Shown in pieces: positions 8,412-17,408 of a stretch of 64,000 bases of DNA (positions within the stretch are counted from its first letter, which is position 1; every line of letters starts with the position of its first letter). Origin of the DNA: Tamlana sp. 2_MG-2023 (GTDB taxonomy: Bacteria; Bacteroidota; Bacteroidia; Flavobacteriales; Flavobacteriaceae); the NCBI RefSeq assembly GCF_030548465.1, contig NZ_JAUOSF010000004.1:62001-126000 (forward strand), read 5' to 3'. Below the pieces are notes generated by a model. The model worked only from the letters and a program-made list of their open reading frames with translations. It was not told the origin of the DNA and ran no database searches. Both the position numbers and the translations under genes were made by a program.

Positions 8412-8735
8412 TACCCCTAATGATGCAAGTTTACCACGACGGCTACCGCTAGGATTTCCTAGTAGCAGTAAGAGTGAAAAAATAATTTAGAAAAGCTTTT
8501 ACAGAAATGTAAAGGCTTTTTTCGTTTTTAAATAGCCTATAATTTAGAGGCCTTAACAAGGTTATCTATTAGATAGAAAAGATGTTGTTTATCTTCGTCG
8601 GGGGCAAAAACAAATCTCGACTGCGCCATTTTTGACGTAACCAGACCCTTCAGGTTTTAAATCGAAATCATGTTAATTTCAACAAAAACTCACCTCTAGA
8701 TTTTGAAACTCTACGATTCTTTGTATTTTTAATAC
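8412..8735. other. Intergenic region before the fructosamine-kinase-like gene
   Basis: 324 bases. Apart from the terminator at 8491-8522 I see no gene. A sequence near 8440-8470 could form an imperfect hairpin (CTAGGATTTCCTAG core), but it has no other support. Confidence 0.5.
8491..8522 (+). terminator. Rho-independent terminator after the methyltransferase
   Basis: A 13-bp stem (AAAAGCTTTTACA/TGTAAAGGCTTTT, one G-U pair) is closed by a GAAA tetraloop and followed by T's. Confidence 0.85.
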
Positions 8736-9596
8736 ATGGACTCGGCATTACGAACACATATCTCTGAAATCTTAAACAAACCCATCCACCATGTCATTGA
8801 TTTACAAGGTGGCGATATTTCGCATGCCTATAAAATTAGTAGTGATGACCATGCTTACTTTTTAAAAACTAATGAAGCCGATTATGCTTTAGATATGTTT
8901 CAGAGCGAAGCCGCTTCTTTGAAAGAAATCAGAAGTACCAATACCATAAAAACACCTGAAATCCTGGGTTGTGGAGCTTTCAACAATCTAGCCTTTTTGT
9001 TATTAGACTATATCCCGACCAAAACTGCTGATGCTTCCGATTTTAAAATACTAGGCAAACAACTCGCCCAATTGCACCAAACCACACAAGAAAACTTTGG
9101 CTTTTCCAACCACAATTTCATTGGTAAACTCACTCAAAGCAATACCGAACACGACAATTGGTTAGAATTTTACACCTATGAGCGTTTACTTCCGCAGCTA
9201 AAATTAGCCACTGAAAAAAGTTTATTAAAACCAAGTGAAACGCCTAGCGAAGCCCAAATCCTTTCGGTTTTAAAACCTCTTTTTGAAAACATCAAGCCAA
9301 GCTTAATTCACGGCGACTTATGGAGCGGTAATTATTTAATTTCTGAAAACGATGTGCCCTACCTCATCGACCCGGCTGCTTATTATGGGCATTATGAAAT
9401 TGACATTGCTATGAGTCAGCTCTTTGGTGGTTTTGACCAAGAGTTTTATGAAGCGTATTTACAGGAAGCTGAACTAGAACATTTCAATCAAAAACGCATA
9501 GAAATTTATCAACTCTATTTTCTTTTAGTCCATTTAAATATGTTTGGCTACTCCTACTATACCGACGTTATACACATTATACGTAAGTATTTTTAG
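8736..9596 (+). CDS. Fructosamine kinase family protein
   Basis: 286 residues, a small-molecule kinase with an aminoglycoside-phosphotransferase-like fold. The N-terminal part has LQGGDISHAYKI and FLKTNEA, the phosphate loop and the ATP-binding lysine. The catalytic loop is LIHGDLWSGNYL, and the metal-binding part is YLIDPAAYYGHYEIDIAM; HGDLWSGN and DPA..YG are hallmarks of the fructosamine-3-kinase/ketosamine-kinase family. By family it phosphorylates sugars attached to protein amines, leading to deglycation. No neighbour informs the role. Confidence 0.88.
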   Translation: MDSALRTHISEILNKPIHHVIDLQGGDISHAYKISSDDHAYFLKTNEADYALDMFQSEAASLKEIRSTNTIKTPEILGCGAFNNLAFLLLDYIPTKTADASDFKILGKQLAQLHQTTQENFGFSNHNFIGKLTQSNTEHDNWLEFYTYERLLPQLKLATEKSLLKPSETPSEAQILSVLKPLFENIKPSLIHGDLWSGNYLISENDVPYLIDPAAYYGHYEIDIAMSQLFGGFDQEFYEAYLQEAELEHFNQKRIEIYQLYFLLVHLNMFGYSYYTDVIHIIRKYF

Positions 9597-9660
9597 TTCT
9601 CACAGAACTTTCAAAATGAACCATCATTTAAGTCGCTCACTAGAAACAACAAACGCACCC

Positions 9661-9809
9661 GCGTTAGCGATTGCAGCGGCATCCTTTTTAAATCTTAAAC
9701 AAACGAAATTTCTATGTGACACCAAAATACTCCTAAAATGATTCATCACAAAATCTTAGACTGAATAATTTAAAAAGATATAGCGAAAAGCGCGACCCTT
9801 GGGTAACGC
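9661..9809 (+). ncRNA. Structured intergenic element, possible RNA or repeat
   Basis: A 149-base stretch with nested complementary arms. The outer pair is GCGTTA (9661-9666) with TAACGC (9804-9809). The inner pair is ATC-C-TTTTTAAAT (9681-9693) with ATTTAAAAA-GAT (9768-9779), 12 pairs around one bulged C. Between these lie GC-rich strands (GCAGCGGC and GCGAAAAGCGCG) with a local ACCC/GGGT hairpin near the end. It precedes the purL promoter, so it is not part of the purL leader. I recall similar GCGGCATCC...GATATAGCG pairs in other flavobacterial intergenic regions, but cannot verify that here. Strand is uncertain. Confidence 0.45.
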
Positions 9810-9884
9810 CCAAAACAGAAAGTTTATTTGATTTTTTTTATGTTCAAAACCCTGTAAATAACTCACAATGTACTAGCTTATATT

Positions 9885-9919
9885 TTTGCTTAAAATTCCA
9901 TTAAAAAGCAGTAAATTTG
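9885..9919 (+). promoter_or_regulatory. Probable purL promoter
   Basis: TTTG (9885-9888) is followed 23 bases later by TAAATTTG (9912-9919), a perfect -7 box. The spacing is at the long end of the Bacteroidota range. The purL ATG is at 9953. Confidence 0.55.
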
Positions 9920-9952
9920 TGCTTTCTTTTTAATAACACAAATCAAGATATA

Positions 9953-12900
9953 ATGATTCATTTCTTTGGAAACGTAACCAGCAAAGTATTTGCTGTTCAA
10001 GCAACAAAAGAATTATCAACTGAAACCATTTCTAAATTAGAATGGTTATTTGGCAATCAGCCAAAAATAGAACAAGCATCATTGGATGCTTTTTTTGTTG
10101 GGCCCCGCGCAGCCATGATTACACCTTGGAGTACCAATGCTGTTGAAATTACTCAGAACATGGGAATTTCAGACATCATTAGAGTTGAGGAGTTTCAAGC
10201 GGTTTCTGAAGGTTTTTCAGATTTTGACCCGATGATTTCTGAAAAATTCAACGGTTTAAATCAAGAATCATTTACCATAGATATTCAGCCAGAACCTATT
10301 TTAAACATTGAAGACATTGCGGCTTATAATAACCAAGAAGGGTTATCATTAAGCGATGAAGAGGTAGCATATTTAGAAGGTGTGGCTAAGAAAATTGGGC
10401 GCCCGTTAACCGATTCTGAAGTTTTCGGATTCTCACAGGTGAACTCAGAGCACTGTCGTCACAAAATTTTCAATGGAACTTTTGTGATTGATGGCGAAGA
10501 GAAACCAACGTCATTATTCAAACTTATTAAAGAAACATCGAAACAACATCCTAACGATATTGTTTCGGCATATAAAGATAACGTGGCTTTTATAAAAGGC
10601 CCAAAAGTGGAACAATTTGCACCAAAACGTGCGGATATTCCAGATTTTTACGAAACTAAAGATTTCGATTCTGTGATTTCGCTTAAAGCGGAAACGCACA
10701 ACTTCCCTACTACTGTGGAACCTTTCAATGGTGCTGCAACTGGTGCTGGTGGAGAAATTAGAGATAGACTGGCTGGCGGAAAAGGATCGCTTCCTTTAGC
10801 TGGAACAGCAGTTTACATGACCTCGTATTCACGTTTGGAAGAAAACAGACCTTGGGAACAAAAATTTGAAGCTAGAGATTGGCTGTACCAAACGCCAATG
10901 GATATTTTAATTAAAGCTTCTAACGGTGCTTCAGATTTTGGAAACAAATTCGGCCAGCCATTAATTACAGGTTCTGTATTGACTTTTGAACATAATGAAA
11001 ATGCTTCGGTAAGTGAATCTACTGCTAGAAGATTAGGTTTCGATAAAGTAATTATGCAGGCTGGTGGTATTGGTTATGGTAAAGCCGAACAAGCTTTAAA
11101 AGACACACCAAAAGCAGGTGATAAAATAGTGATTCTTGGTGGTGAAAATTACCGTATTGGTATGGGTGGTGCTGCGGTATCCTCGGCTGACACAGGAGCT
11201 TTTGCTTCTGGAATTGAATTAAACGCAGTACAACGTTCTAACCCAGAAATGCAAAAACGTGCTGCTAATGCGGTTCGTGGTATGGTGGAAGGCGATGAAA
11301 ACTTTATCGTTTCTATTCACGATCATGGTGCTGGCGGACACTTAAACTGTCTTTCAGAATTGGTAGAAGATACTGGTGGAAAAATCGATTTAGATGCCCT
11401 TCCTGTTGGTGACCCAACTTTATCTGATAAAGAAATTATTGGAAACGAATCACAAGAGCGTATGGGCTTAGTGATTGCTGAAAAACATATTGAAACTTTA
11501 CATAAAATTGCCGATCGTGAGCGTTCGCCAATGTACACCGTAGGTGATGTTACTGGTGATGACCGTTTTACTTTTCAGTCTAAAACCAAAGGCAATACGC
11601 CAATGGATTTAGCTTTGGAAGATATGTTTGGTAGTTCTCCTAAAACCGTTTTAACTGATAAAACAGTTACTAGAAAATACAAGAATTCAAGATACAAAAC
11701 CAAAAACTTACAAATTTACTTAAACCAAGTCTTGCAGTTAGAAGCTGTGGCTTGTAAGGACTGGTTAACAAATAAAGTAGACCGTTGTGTTGGTGGTAAA
11801 GTAGCCAAGCAACAGTGTGTTGGACCGTTACAAATTCCGTTAAACAACGTGGGTGTGATGTCCTTAGATTTTAAAGGTAAAGAAGGTGTGGCCACAACCA
11901 TTGGGCACTCCCCTATTTCTGGATTAATTAATCCGCAAGCAGGTAGTAGAAACTCAATCACCGAGTCGCTTACTAACCTAGTTTGGGCGCCTTTAAAAGA
12001 TGGTTTACAATCGGTTTCACTTTCAGCTAACTGGATGTGGCCTTGTAAAAACGAAGGAGAAGATGCGCGTTTATATGAAGCGGTTCAAGCGGTTTCAGAA
12101 TTTGCTATCGATTTAGGTGTGAATGTTCCAACAGGAAAAGATTCACTTTCCATGAAGCAAAAATACCCTGATGGTGATGTAATTTCTCCTGGTACCGTGA
12201 TTATTTCGGCTGGAGCCAACTGTAACGATATTACTAAAGTGGTAGAGCCTGTTTTAAAACAAAACGGTGGAAACATCTATTACATCAACATCTCTCAAGA
12301 TGAATTTAAACTGGGTGGAAGTTCTTTCAACCAAGTTTTAAATACCATTGGTAGCGATGCGCCTGATGTGAAGAATCCTGCTTTTGTTAAAACAACATTC
12401 AACACGATTCAAGGTTTAATTAAAGCTGATAAAATTCAAGCAGGACACGATGTGGCTTCTGGTGGTTTAATTACCACTTTATTAGAACTTTGTTTTGCTG
12501 ATGTGAATTTAGGTGCCGATTTAGATATCTCTGCTTTAAATGAAGAAGATTCTATTAAAGTTTTATTTTCTGAAAATAGCGGACTCGTTTTTCAAGCGGA
12601 TGCTTCAGTAGAAACTATTTTAGCTGAAAACAACATCCAGTTTTTCAATATTGGTTCTGCTAATGACACCGGAAATCTCAACATTAAAAATAACGATGAT
12701 AATTTCAGCTTTGATATTGCTGAAACTAGAGATGTTTGGTACAAAACGTCTTTCTTATTAGACCAAAAGCAAACCGCTAATGGTTTAGCACAAGAGCGTT
12801 TTGACAACTATAAAAACCAACCTTTACAGTATACATTCCCAGCACACTTTACAGGGAAGTTACCAAGCATCAAAGCTGGTAGCCGTCCGAAAGCAGCAAT

Positions 12901-13630
12901 TTTACGTGAAAAAGGGTCGAATTCTGAACGTGAAATGGCAAATGCTATGTACTTAGCTGGTTTTGATGTGAAAGATGTACACATGACCGATTTAATTTCT
13001 GGTCGTGAAACTCTTGAAGATATTCAGTTTTTAGGCGCTGTTGGTGGTTTCTCTAATTCTGATGTTTTAGGTTCTGCCAAAGGTTGGGCCGGTGCTATTA
13101 AATACAATGAAAAAGCCAATAAAGCGATTCAAAATTTCTTCAAAAGAGAAGATACCTTATCTGTTGGAATTTGTAATGGGTGTCAGTTATTCATGGAATT
13201 GGAAGAAATTCATCCAGAACATAAGGTACACGGAAAAATGCACCATAATGATTCTCAAAAACACGAGAGTTCATTTACTTCTGTGAAAATTCAAGAGAAT
13301 AATTCGGTGATGCTTTCTACTTTAGCAGGAACAGAATTAGGGGTTTGGATTTCTCATGGGGAAGGTAAATTTAACTTACCTGAAAAAGAAGACCAGTACA
13401 ACATTGTTGCAAAATACGGTTATGAAGGCTACCCAAATAACCCCAATGGTTCTGATTATAACACGGCGATGTTGTGTGATAAAACTGGGCGTCATTTAGT
13501 AACTATGCCACATATTGAACGTTCTACGTTCCAATGGAACTGGGCAAATTACCCAGAAAACAGAAAAGACGAAGCAACACCTTGGTTAGAAGCCTTTGTG
13601 AATGCTAGACTTTGGATTGAGAAGAAATAA
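9953..13630 (+). CDS. purL: Phosphoribosylformylglycinamidine synthase (large, single-chain)
   Basis: 1225 residues from the ATG at 9953. The frame is open from 9917, but that start would overlap the promoter, and the conserved part begins MIHFFGNV. It makes formylglycinamidine ribonucleotide from FGAR, glutamine and ATP in purine synthesis. The layout is the single-chain type: N-terminal domain and linker, two AIRS-like halves (SLKAETHNFPTTVEPFNGAATG in the first), and a C-terminal class I glutamine amidotransferase (RPKAAILREKGSNSEREM, then VGICNGCQLFMEL with the nucleophilic cysteine). It ends WIEKK. A second copy of its last 14 codons lies at 20636-20680, which suggests the gene's end served as an insertion point. 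Confidence 0.97.
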   Translation: MIHFFGNVTSKVFAVQATKELSTETISKLEWLFGNQPKIEQASLDAFFVGPRAAMITPWSTNAVEITQNMGISDIIRVEEFQAVSEGFSDFDPMISEKFNGLNQESFTIDIQPEPILNIEDIAAYNNQEGLSLSDEEVAYLEGVAKKIGRPLTDSEVFGFSQVNSEHCRHKIFNGTFVIDGEEKPTSLFKLIKETSKQHPNDIVSAYKDNVAFIKGPKVEQFAPKRADIPDFYETKDFDSVISLKAETHNFPTTVEPFNGAATGAGGEIRDRLAGGKGSLPLAGTAVYMTSYSRLEENRPWEQKFEARDWLYQTPMDILIKASNGASDFGNKFGQPLITGSVLTFEHNENASVSESTARRLGFDKVIMQAGGIGYGKAEQALKDTPKAGDKIVILGGENYRIGMGGAAVSSADTGAFASGIELNAVQRSNPEMQKRAANAVRGMVEGDENFIVSIHDHGAGGHLNCLSELVEDTGGKIDLDALPVGDPTLSDKEIIGNESQERMGLVIAEKHIETLHKIADRERSPMYTVGDVTGDDRFTFQSKTKGNTPMDLALEDMFGSSPKTVLTDKTVTRKYKNSRYKTKNLQIYLNQVLQLEAVACKDWLTNKVDRCVGGKVAKQQCVGPLQIPLNNVGVMSLDFKGKEGVATTIGHSPISGLINPQAGSRNSITESLTNLVWAPLKDGLQSVSLSANWMWPCKNEGEDARLYEAVQAVSEFAIDLGVNVPTGKDSLSMKQKYPDGDVISPGTVIISAGANCNDITKVVEPVLKQNGGNIYYINISQDEFKLGGSSFNQVLNTIGSDAPDVKNPAFVKTTFNTIQGLIKADKIQAGHDVASGGLITTLLELCFADVNLGADLDISALNEEDSIKVLFSENSGLVFQADASVETILAENNIQFFNIGSANDTGNLNIKNNDDNFSFDIAETRDVWYKTSFLLDQKQTANGLAQERFDNYKNQPLQYTFPAHFTGKLPSIKAGSRPKAAILREKGSNSEREMANAMYLAGFDVKDVHMTDLISGRETLEDIQFLGAVGGFSNSDVLGSAKGWAGAIKYNEKANKAIQNFFKREDTLSVGICNGCQLFMELEEIHPEHKVHGKMHHNDSQKHESSFTSVKIQENNSVMLSTLAGTELGVWISHGEGKFNLPEKEDQYNIVAKYGYEGYPNNPNGSDYNTAMLCDKTGRHLVTMPHIERSTFQWNWANYPENRKDEATPWLEAFVNARLWIEKK

Positions 13631-13631
13631 A
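13587..13631 (+). repeat. Direct repeat, left copy (3' end of purL)
   Basis: The last 45 bases of purL including the stop codon match 20636-20680 at 42 of 45 positions. The pair brackets the 7-kb segment 13632-20635. Confidence 0.75.
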
Positions 13632-13671
13632 TACTTTAGCATCTATCAAAAAGCAACTACTTGCATATTGT

Positions 13672-15681
13672 TTGCTTTGTGTGTCTTGGCTTGTTTACAG
13701 CCAAGACACACTAGATATAGTCCTTTTAAACAAACAGCTTAAAACAGCAAACTCTGCTAACAGTCAACTAAAAACATTAAACCATATTGTTTTATCTGAA
13801 ACAAATGTTTTAGACAGTACGGCTATTAAATTTCTTGAAAACAAAATAGATTTTGCTTTAAAGCACCAAGATTATAATAGCGCATTATTATATGCAAATA
13901 AATGCATTAAGCACTATACTTTCAATAGTGTTAATAATGTAAAAGCTTTTCAAATAGGCGAATCTTTCCAGTCTAACATAAATAAATGCACCAATGTAGA
14001 GCAGATTACTAAGTTTTACATTAATTATGCTGAAGCGGCGACATACCTTCAAAAGTTCCACCAATCGTTAATCATTCTCAATGAAAACATTAAACGATTT
14101 AATACAGAAAAAGATTCCTCTTTATTTGAATACGGTTACACTTACTTAGTAGCAGGGCAAAATAGCGCGAAATTAGAAGATATTGTAAATGGCGCTAAAT
14201 ACTTTAATCAAGCCAGTGAAATTTTTCAGTATCAGAAAGACACCATATCTTATTTATGGTCATTAAACGGACTTAGCCGATTATTTGGCACTAATGGGCT
14301 TTATAATGAAGCTGAAAAAGTACGAGAAAAAATATTCAAACTAGAACCGTTAATAGGGACAAAAGATGTTGTTGTTATGGCTCACATTACTGCAGCCATT
14401 GATGCCTCTACACAAAAAGACAAAAAAGGAAACGAGATTTTACATGCTCAAAAAGCGATAGCACAAGTAAATAAAATAAATACAGAAAATAAGGGCATCT
14501 TAAAAGTGCTTAGCTACGCTTGTGCTGTTTACATTTACGCTAGGAATAACGACTTAAAAAATTCGGATGAACACTTAATTGTTCTAAAAAAATTAATGTG
14601 TAATTATAAAAACAATAGCTTTTTAGACACTTACTACAGTTTAGCACATGGCACAAATTTATATGCTCATAGAAAATATGAAGAAACAAAACAGCAAATT
14701 CTACCAATTTTTAATACCGTAAAAAAAGCTAAAGAAGCAGCAAATATTTTAGAGTTTGAAAAATTATTAGCTAAAACCTATGAGCAATTAGGCAACCACA
14801 CAAAATCCCTACAACATTATAAAAATTACACCTATCTAAAAGATTCGTTACACCAACGCACTACCAGAAAACGCTTTGATTATGTTCAAAGTTTATTTGA
14901 CATCGAGAAAAAAGATTTTGAAATTACTAAACAGAAAAAAAACATCAAGTTACTTTCTACTGAAAACAAACTAAAAACCCAATGGTTAATCTTTGGGGGC
15001 TTAAGCTTAATTTCTATTTTCATAATTCTTTACCTTTTAATGTCTAAAAAGTATGAAAAAAGAAAACAGAAAACACAAAAAGAATTTTCAAGAAACCTTT
15101 TATTAGGACAAGAAGCAGAACGTACACGTATCGCAAGAGAATTACATGATGGTGTAGGACAACAATTAAGTCTTATTAAAAGGAAAACACAAAACATAGC
15201 ACACACCCAACTCACCCAATTAACAGATGGCGTTTTGGAAGAAGTGCGAGCCATATCTAGAGGCTTATATCCTCCCCTACTAAATGAGTTAGGACTTACA
15301 TCTAGTCTTAACCAGCTTATTTATGACCTAGATAACGACACAGACATTTTTTTTACAGTAGAAATCGACAACATTGATCATCTTTTAAATAAAAATGATC
15401 ACGTTCACTTATATCGATTTATGCAGGAAAGCTTAAGTAATATTATTAAACACGCTAAAGCCAGTTCTGTAGACATCTCGATAAAAGTAAAAGAAAATCT
15501 TATTTTTACACGAATAAATGATAACGGTGTAGGTTTCGATCTTAATAAGATGAAAATTTCAAAAAGTTTAGGTCTTAAAACCTTATCCGAAAGAATTCTA
15601 ATTTTAAGAGGAAACCTTCAAATAGAAAGTAAACCTTCTGAAGGAACTATTTTAAAAGCAACTATACCGTGCAGAACTTAA
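13672..15681 (+). CDS. TPR-containing sensor histidine kinase (NarL-type partner)
   Basis: 669 residues from the first usable codon (TTG 13672), or 678 from ATC 13645. The TTG start would cut a signal peptide in half: the frame upstream reads IKKQLLAYCLLCVSWLVYSQ, a complete signal sequence if translation began at the ATC. Then come helical TPR-like repeats (to about residue 430), one membrane helix (WLIFGGLSLISIFIILYLL), the HisKA_3 box with the phospho-accepting His (RIARELHDGVGQQLS), and an ATPase domain (N-box ESLSNIIKHAK; DNGVGFD; GLKTLSERI). It overlaps the response regulator gene by 13 bases. With the membrane helix the TPR part faces the periplasm. The signal is unknown. Confidence 0.88.
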   Translation: MLCVSWLVYSQDTLDIVLLNKQLKTANSANSQLKTLNHIVLSETNVLDSTAIKFLENKIDFALKHQDYNSALLYANKCIKHYTFNSVNNVKAFQIGESFQSNINKCTNVEQITKFYINYAEAATYLQKFHQSLIILNENIKRFNTEKDSSLFEYGYTYLVAGQNSAKLEDIVNGAKYFNQASEIFQYQKDTISYLWSLNGLSRLFGTNGLYNEAEKVREKIFKLEPLIGTKDVVVMAHITAAIDASTQKDKKGNEILHAQKAIAQVNKINTENKGILKVLSYACAVYIYARNNDLKNSDEHLIVLKKLMCNYKNNSFLDTYYSLAHGTNLYAHRKYEETKQQILPIFNTVKKAKEAANILEFEKLLAKTYEQLGNHTKSLQHYKNYTYLKDSLHQRTTRKRFDYVQSLFDIEKKDFEITKQKKNIKLLSTENKLKTQWLIFGGLSLISIFIILYLLMSKKYEKRKQKTQKEFSRNLLLGQEAERTRIARELHDGVGQQLSLIKRKTQNIAHTQLTQLTDGVLEEVRAISRGLYPPLLNELGLTSSLNQLIYDLDNDTDIFFTVEIDNIDHLLNKNDHVHLYRFMQESLSNIIKHAKASSVDISIKVKENLIFTRINDNGVGFDLNKMKISKSLGLKTLSERILILRGNLQIESKPSEGTILKATIPCRT

Positions 15682-16322
15682 ATAAAAACGCAACAATAAT
15701 TGTAGCCGATGACCACCCTTTATTGTTAAAAGGAATGGTAGAAACGCTAGAATCTAAAGATTATCAAGTTACTGGAAAAGCAGAAACAGGTTTAGATGCA
15801 TTAAATTTAATTATTCAACAACAACCCACTATTGCTATTTTAGATATAGAAATGCCTATACTATCTGGTATTGAGGTTATTAAAAAAGCAAAAGCAAATC
15901 ACTCTCCAACCAAATTTATCTTACTAACATCATACAAAGAACAGCGTATCATCTTAGAGGCAGAGCAACTTCAAATTCAAGGGTATTTATTAAAAGATGA
16001 ACCTTTTGAAGAATTAGACCACTGTTTACAAGAGGTATTAAAAGGTGGGACTTATTTTAGTAAAACGTTTAATGAAGTCTTGGACGAGGATATAAATCCG
16101 CAATTAAAAAAAATAAAACGTCTAACTCCATCAGAGCGAACCATACTTCGATTAATAGCACAAGGCTATACTTCTGGTAAAATTTCAAATGAACTTAGTG
16201 TTTCTGTTCGCACGGTTGAAAAACACCGCAGCAACATTATTCATAAGCTAGACTTAGCATCTAACAACACATCTTTAGCGTTTTGGTCTGAAAAATATAA
16301 AGCATTTATTCTTGGTTTATAA
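15669..16322 (+). CDS. LuxR/NarL-family response regulator
   Basis: 217 residues, starting at GTG within the kinase gene (13-base overlap, translational coupling). The receiver domain has the acidic pair D14/D15, the phospho-acceptor D59 in AILDIEMP, a conserved threonine/serine (LLTSYKE) and lysine (LLKDEP). The C-terminal helix-turn-helix is of LuxR type (LTPSERTILRLIAQGYTSGKIS, then VRTVEKHRSNII). It is the evident partner of the kinase. The nearest likely target is the promoter region 16381-16463, just downstream, which carries an inverted and a direct repeat. Confidence 0.93.
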   Translation: MQNLNKNATIIVADDHPLLLKGMVETLESKDYQVTGKAETGLDALNLIIQQQPTIAILDIEMPILSGIEVIKKAKANHSPTKFILLTSYKEQRIILEAEQLQIQGYLLKDEPFEELDHCLQEVLKGGTYFSKTFNEVLDEDINPQLKKIKRLTPSERTILRLIAQGYTSGKISNELSVSVRTVEKHRSNIIHKLDLASNNTSLAFWSEKYKAFILGL

Positions 16323-16380
16323 CCATGTCCTTACCGTAGTTTCTTCCTATTAGTTACAATCAATGTTAGTAGCAGGTTAA

Positions 16381-16463
16381 TAGTGTATTTAGACACTACG
16401 TACCCCTACGTAATAATTGCTAAAAATGCGTATTTCAGCATTTATAGGGTGTTTATAGATTTG
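16381..16463 (+). promoter_or_regulatory. Promoter region with repeats, upstream of the tail-collar operon
   Basis: A -7 box TAGATTTG lies at 16456-16463. Upstream are an inverted repeat (TAGTGT at 16381-16386, ACACTA at 16393-16398) and two copies of CTACGTA 10 bases apart (16396-16402 and 16406-16412), one helical turn, at about -65. A binding site for the response regulator encoded just upstream is a reasonable guess. Confidence 0.4.
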
Positions 16464-16483
16464 ACGAAATAAACACCTACAAA

Positions 16484-16855
16484 ATGTATACACTTACTAT
16501 TAAAAATGATTTCCATGACCAGGGATTGCTCTATTACACAAAAAATGGAAAACGCCATGATTACCCGATTTTAAATCATGACACAACTACTATTAAAGAT
16601 ATAACAAATGCTTATTTAAGTATTTCTGCCAGTAATGTCACTTTTATTGATTTAGGAACAGATAAAATTCCGAATTATCCGATTCCTGGAGGCGAGTTTG
16701 GATTATTAATTAGAGTGGCAACTACAGAAGCATACTGCCGCTATAACGGTAAAGGTGAATTTATATTCACCTTAGATAAATATGGCTCTTATAGCATTGA
16801 AGCTGTTAAAGGTGAGGCTGTAAAAATTAAATTGGAAGAAATAACTATTAAGTAA
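16484..16855 (+). CDS. Unrecognised 123-aa protein beside a tail-collar protein
   Basis: 123 residues, no signal peptide and no membrane helix. It appears beta-rich (LTIKNDF, YLSISASNVTFIDLG, EAYCRYNGKGEFIFTLDKY) and ends in alternating charged/hydrophobic strands (AVKIKLEEITIK). I recognise no family. It is the first gene of a three-gene run, 6 bases before the phage-tail-collar gene, so the two are surely co-expressed. A structural or chaperone partner of the collar protein is possible but unproven. Confidence 0.7.
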   Translation: MYTLTIKNDFHDQGLLYYTKNGKRHDYPILNHDTTTIKDITNAYLSISASNVTFIDLGTDKIPNYPIPGGEFGLLIRVATTEAYCRYNGKGEFIFTLDKYGSYSIEAVKGEAVKIKLEEITIK

Positions 16856-16861
16856 AATACT

Positions 16862-17389
16862 ATGGAAGATTATATAGGAATTATAAAAATATTTGCAGGT
16901 AATTTTGCTCCAAGCGGATGGCTTTTTTGCCATGGACAATTGCTATCAATAGCGGAAAATTCGGCACTATTTTCTTTGATAGGAACCACTTATGGAGGTG
17001 ACGGAAGATCTACATTTGCGCTACCAGACTTTAGAGGAATAACGCCTATTGGTGCTGGACAAGGTAATGGACTTTCTAATTATAAAGTAGGAGATCAAGG
17101 TGGGAAAGAAAAAGTAAATCTATCTCTAGAGGAAATGCCTAGTCATAGTCATGACGCTAGTCTTCAAGTAGCTTCTCCACTTGAAAGAGGGAGTCAGACA
17201 TATACAAAAGCAGCAAATCATTATTTAGCTGATGGGAATACCTATAGTGATATTAAAAACAATGCAATGCCTACAGATACTATCACTGTTAACAAATCAG
17301 GAAACGGAGCTGCTCATGATAACATGCAGCCTTTTATAGCAGTAAATTATATTATTTGTCTTGAAGGTATATTTCCGCCTAGATCCTAA
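16862..17389 (+). CDS. Phage tail collar domain protein (MdpB type)
   Basis: 175 residues. The N-terminal part (MEDYIGIIKIFAGNFAPSG, then GWLFCHGQLLSI) and LPDFRG match the tail collar domain found in tail fibres and in the 'microcystin-dependent protein' family. The end, NMQPFIAVNYIICLEGIFP, is the family's conserved C-terminus. No signal peptide is seen. In Bacteroidota these proteins occur outside prophages, often in small clusters; there are no other phage genes here. The function is unknown; a fibre-like trimer is the family expectation. The next gene starts 19 bases downstream. Confidence 0.85.
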   Translation: MEDYIGIIKIFAGNFAPSGWLFCHGQLLSIAENSALFSLIGTTYGGDGRSTFALPDFRGITPIGAGQGNGLSNYKVGDQGGKEKVNLSLEEMPSHSHDASLQVASPLERGSQTYTKAANHYLADGNTYSDIKNNAMPTDTITVNKSGNGAAHDNMQPFIAVNYIICLEGIFPPRS

Positions 17390-17408
17390 TAAACTCAAAT
17401 TAACTACC

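Larger units (their letters stand above)
9597..9952. other. Intergenic region between the kinase and purL
   Basis: 356 bases containing the structured element (9661-9809) and the purL promoter (9885-9919). An open frame at 9544-9741 overlaps the kinase gene and the element and is not credible as a gene. Confidence 0.6.

Noticed and set aside
9544-9741. 65-aa frame overlapping the end of the kinase gene and the structured element
   Set aside because: It overlaps a well-supported gene in another frame, and runs into paired arms of the element; no coding character.
16862-17389. Tail-collar gene as evidence of a prophage
   Set aside because: No capsid, terminase, tail, lysis or integrase gene is near; collar proteins of this type are common outside prophages in Bacteroidota.
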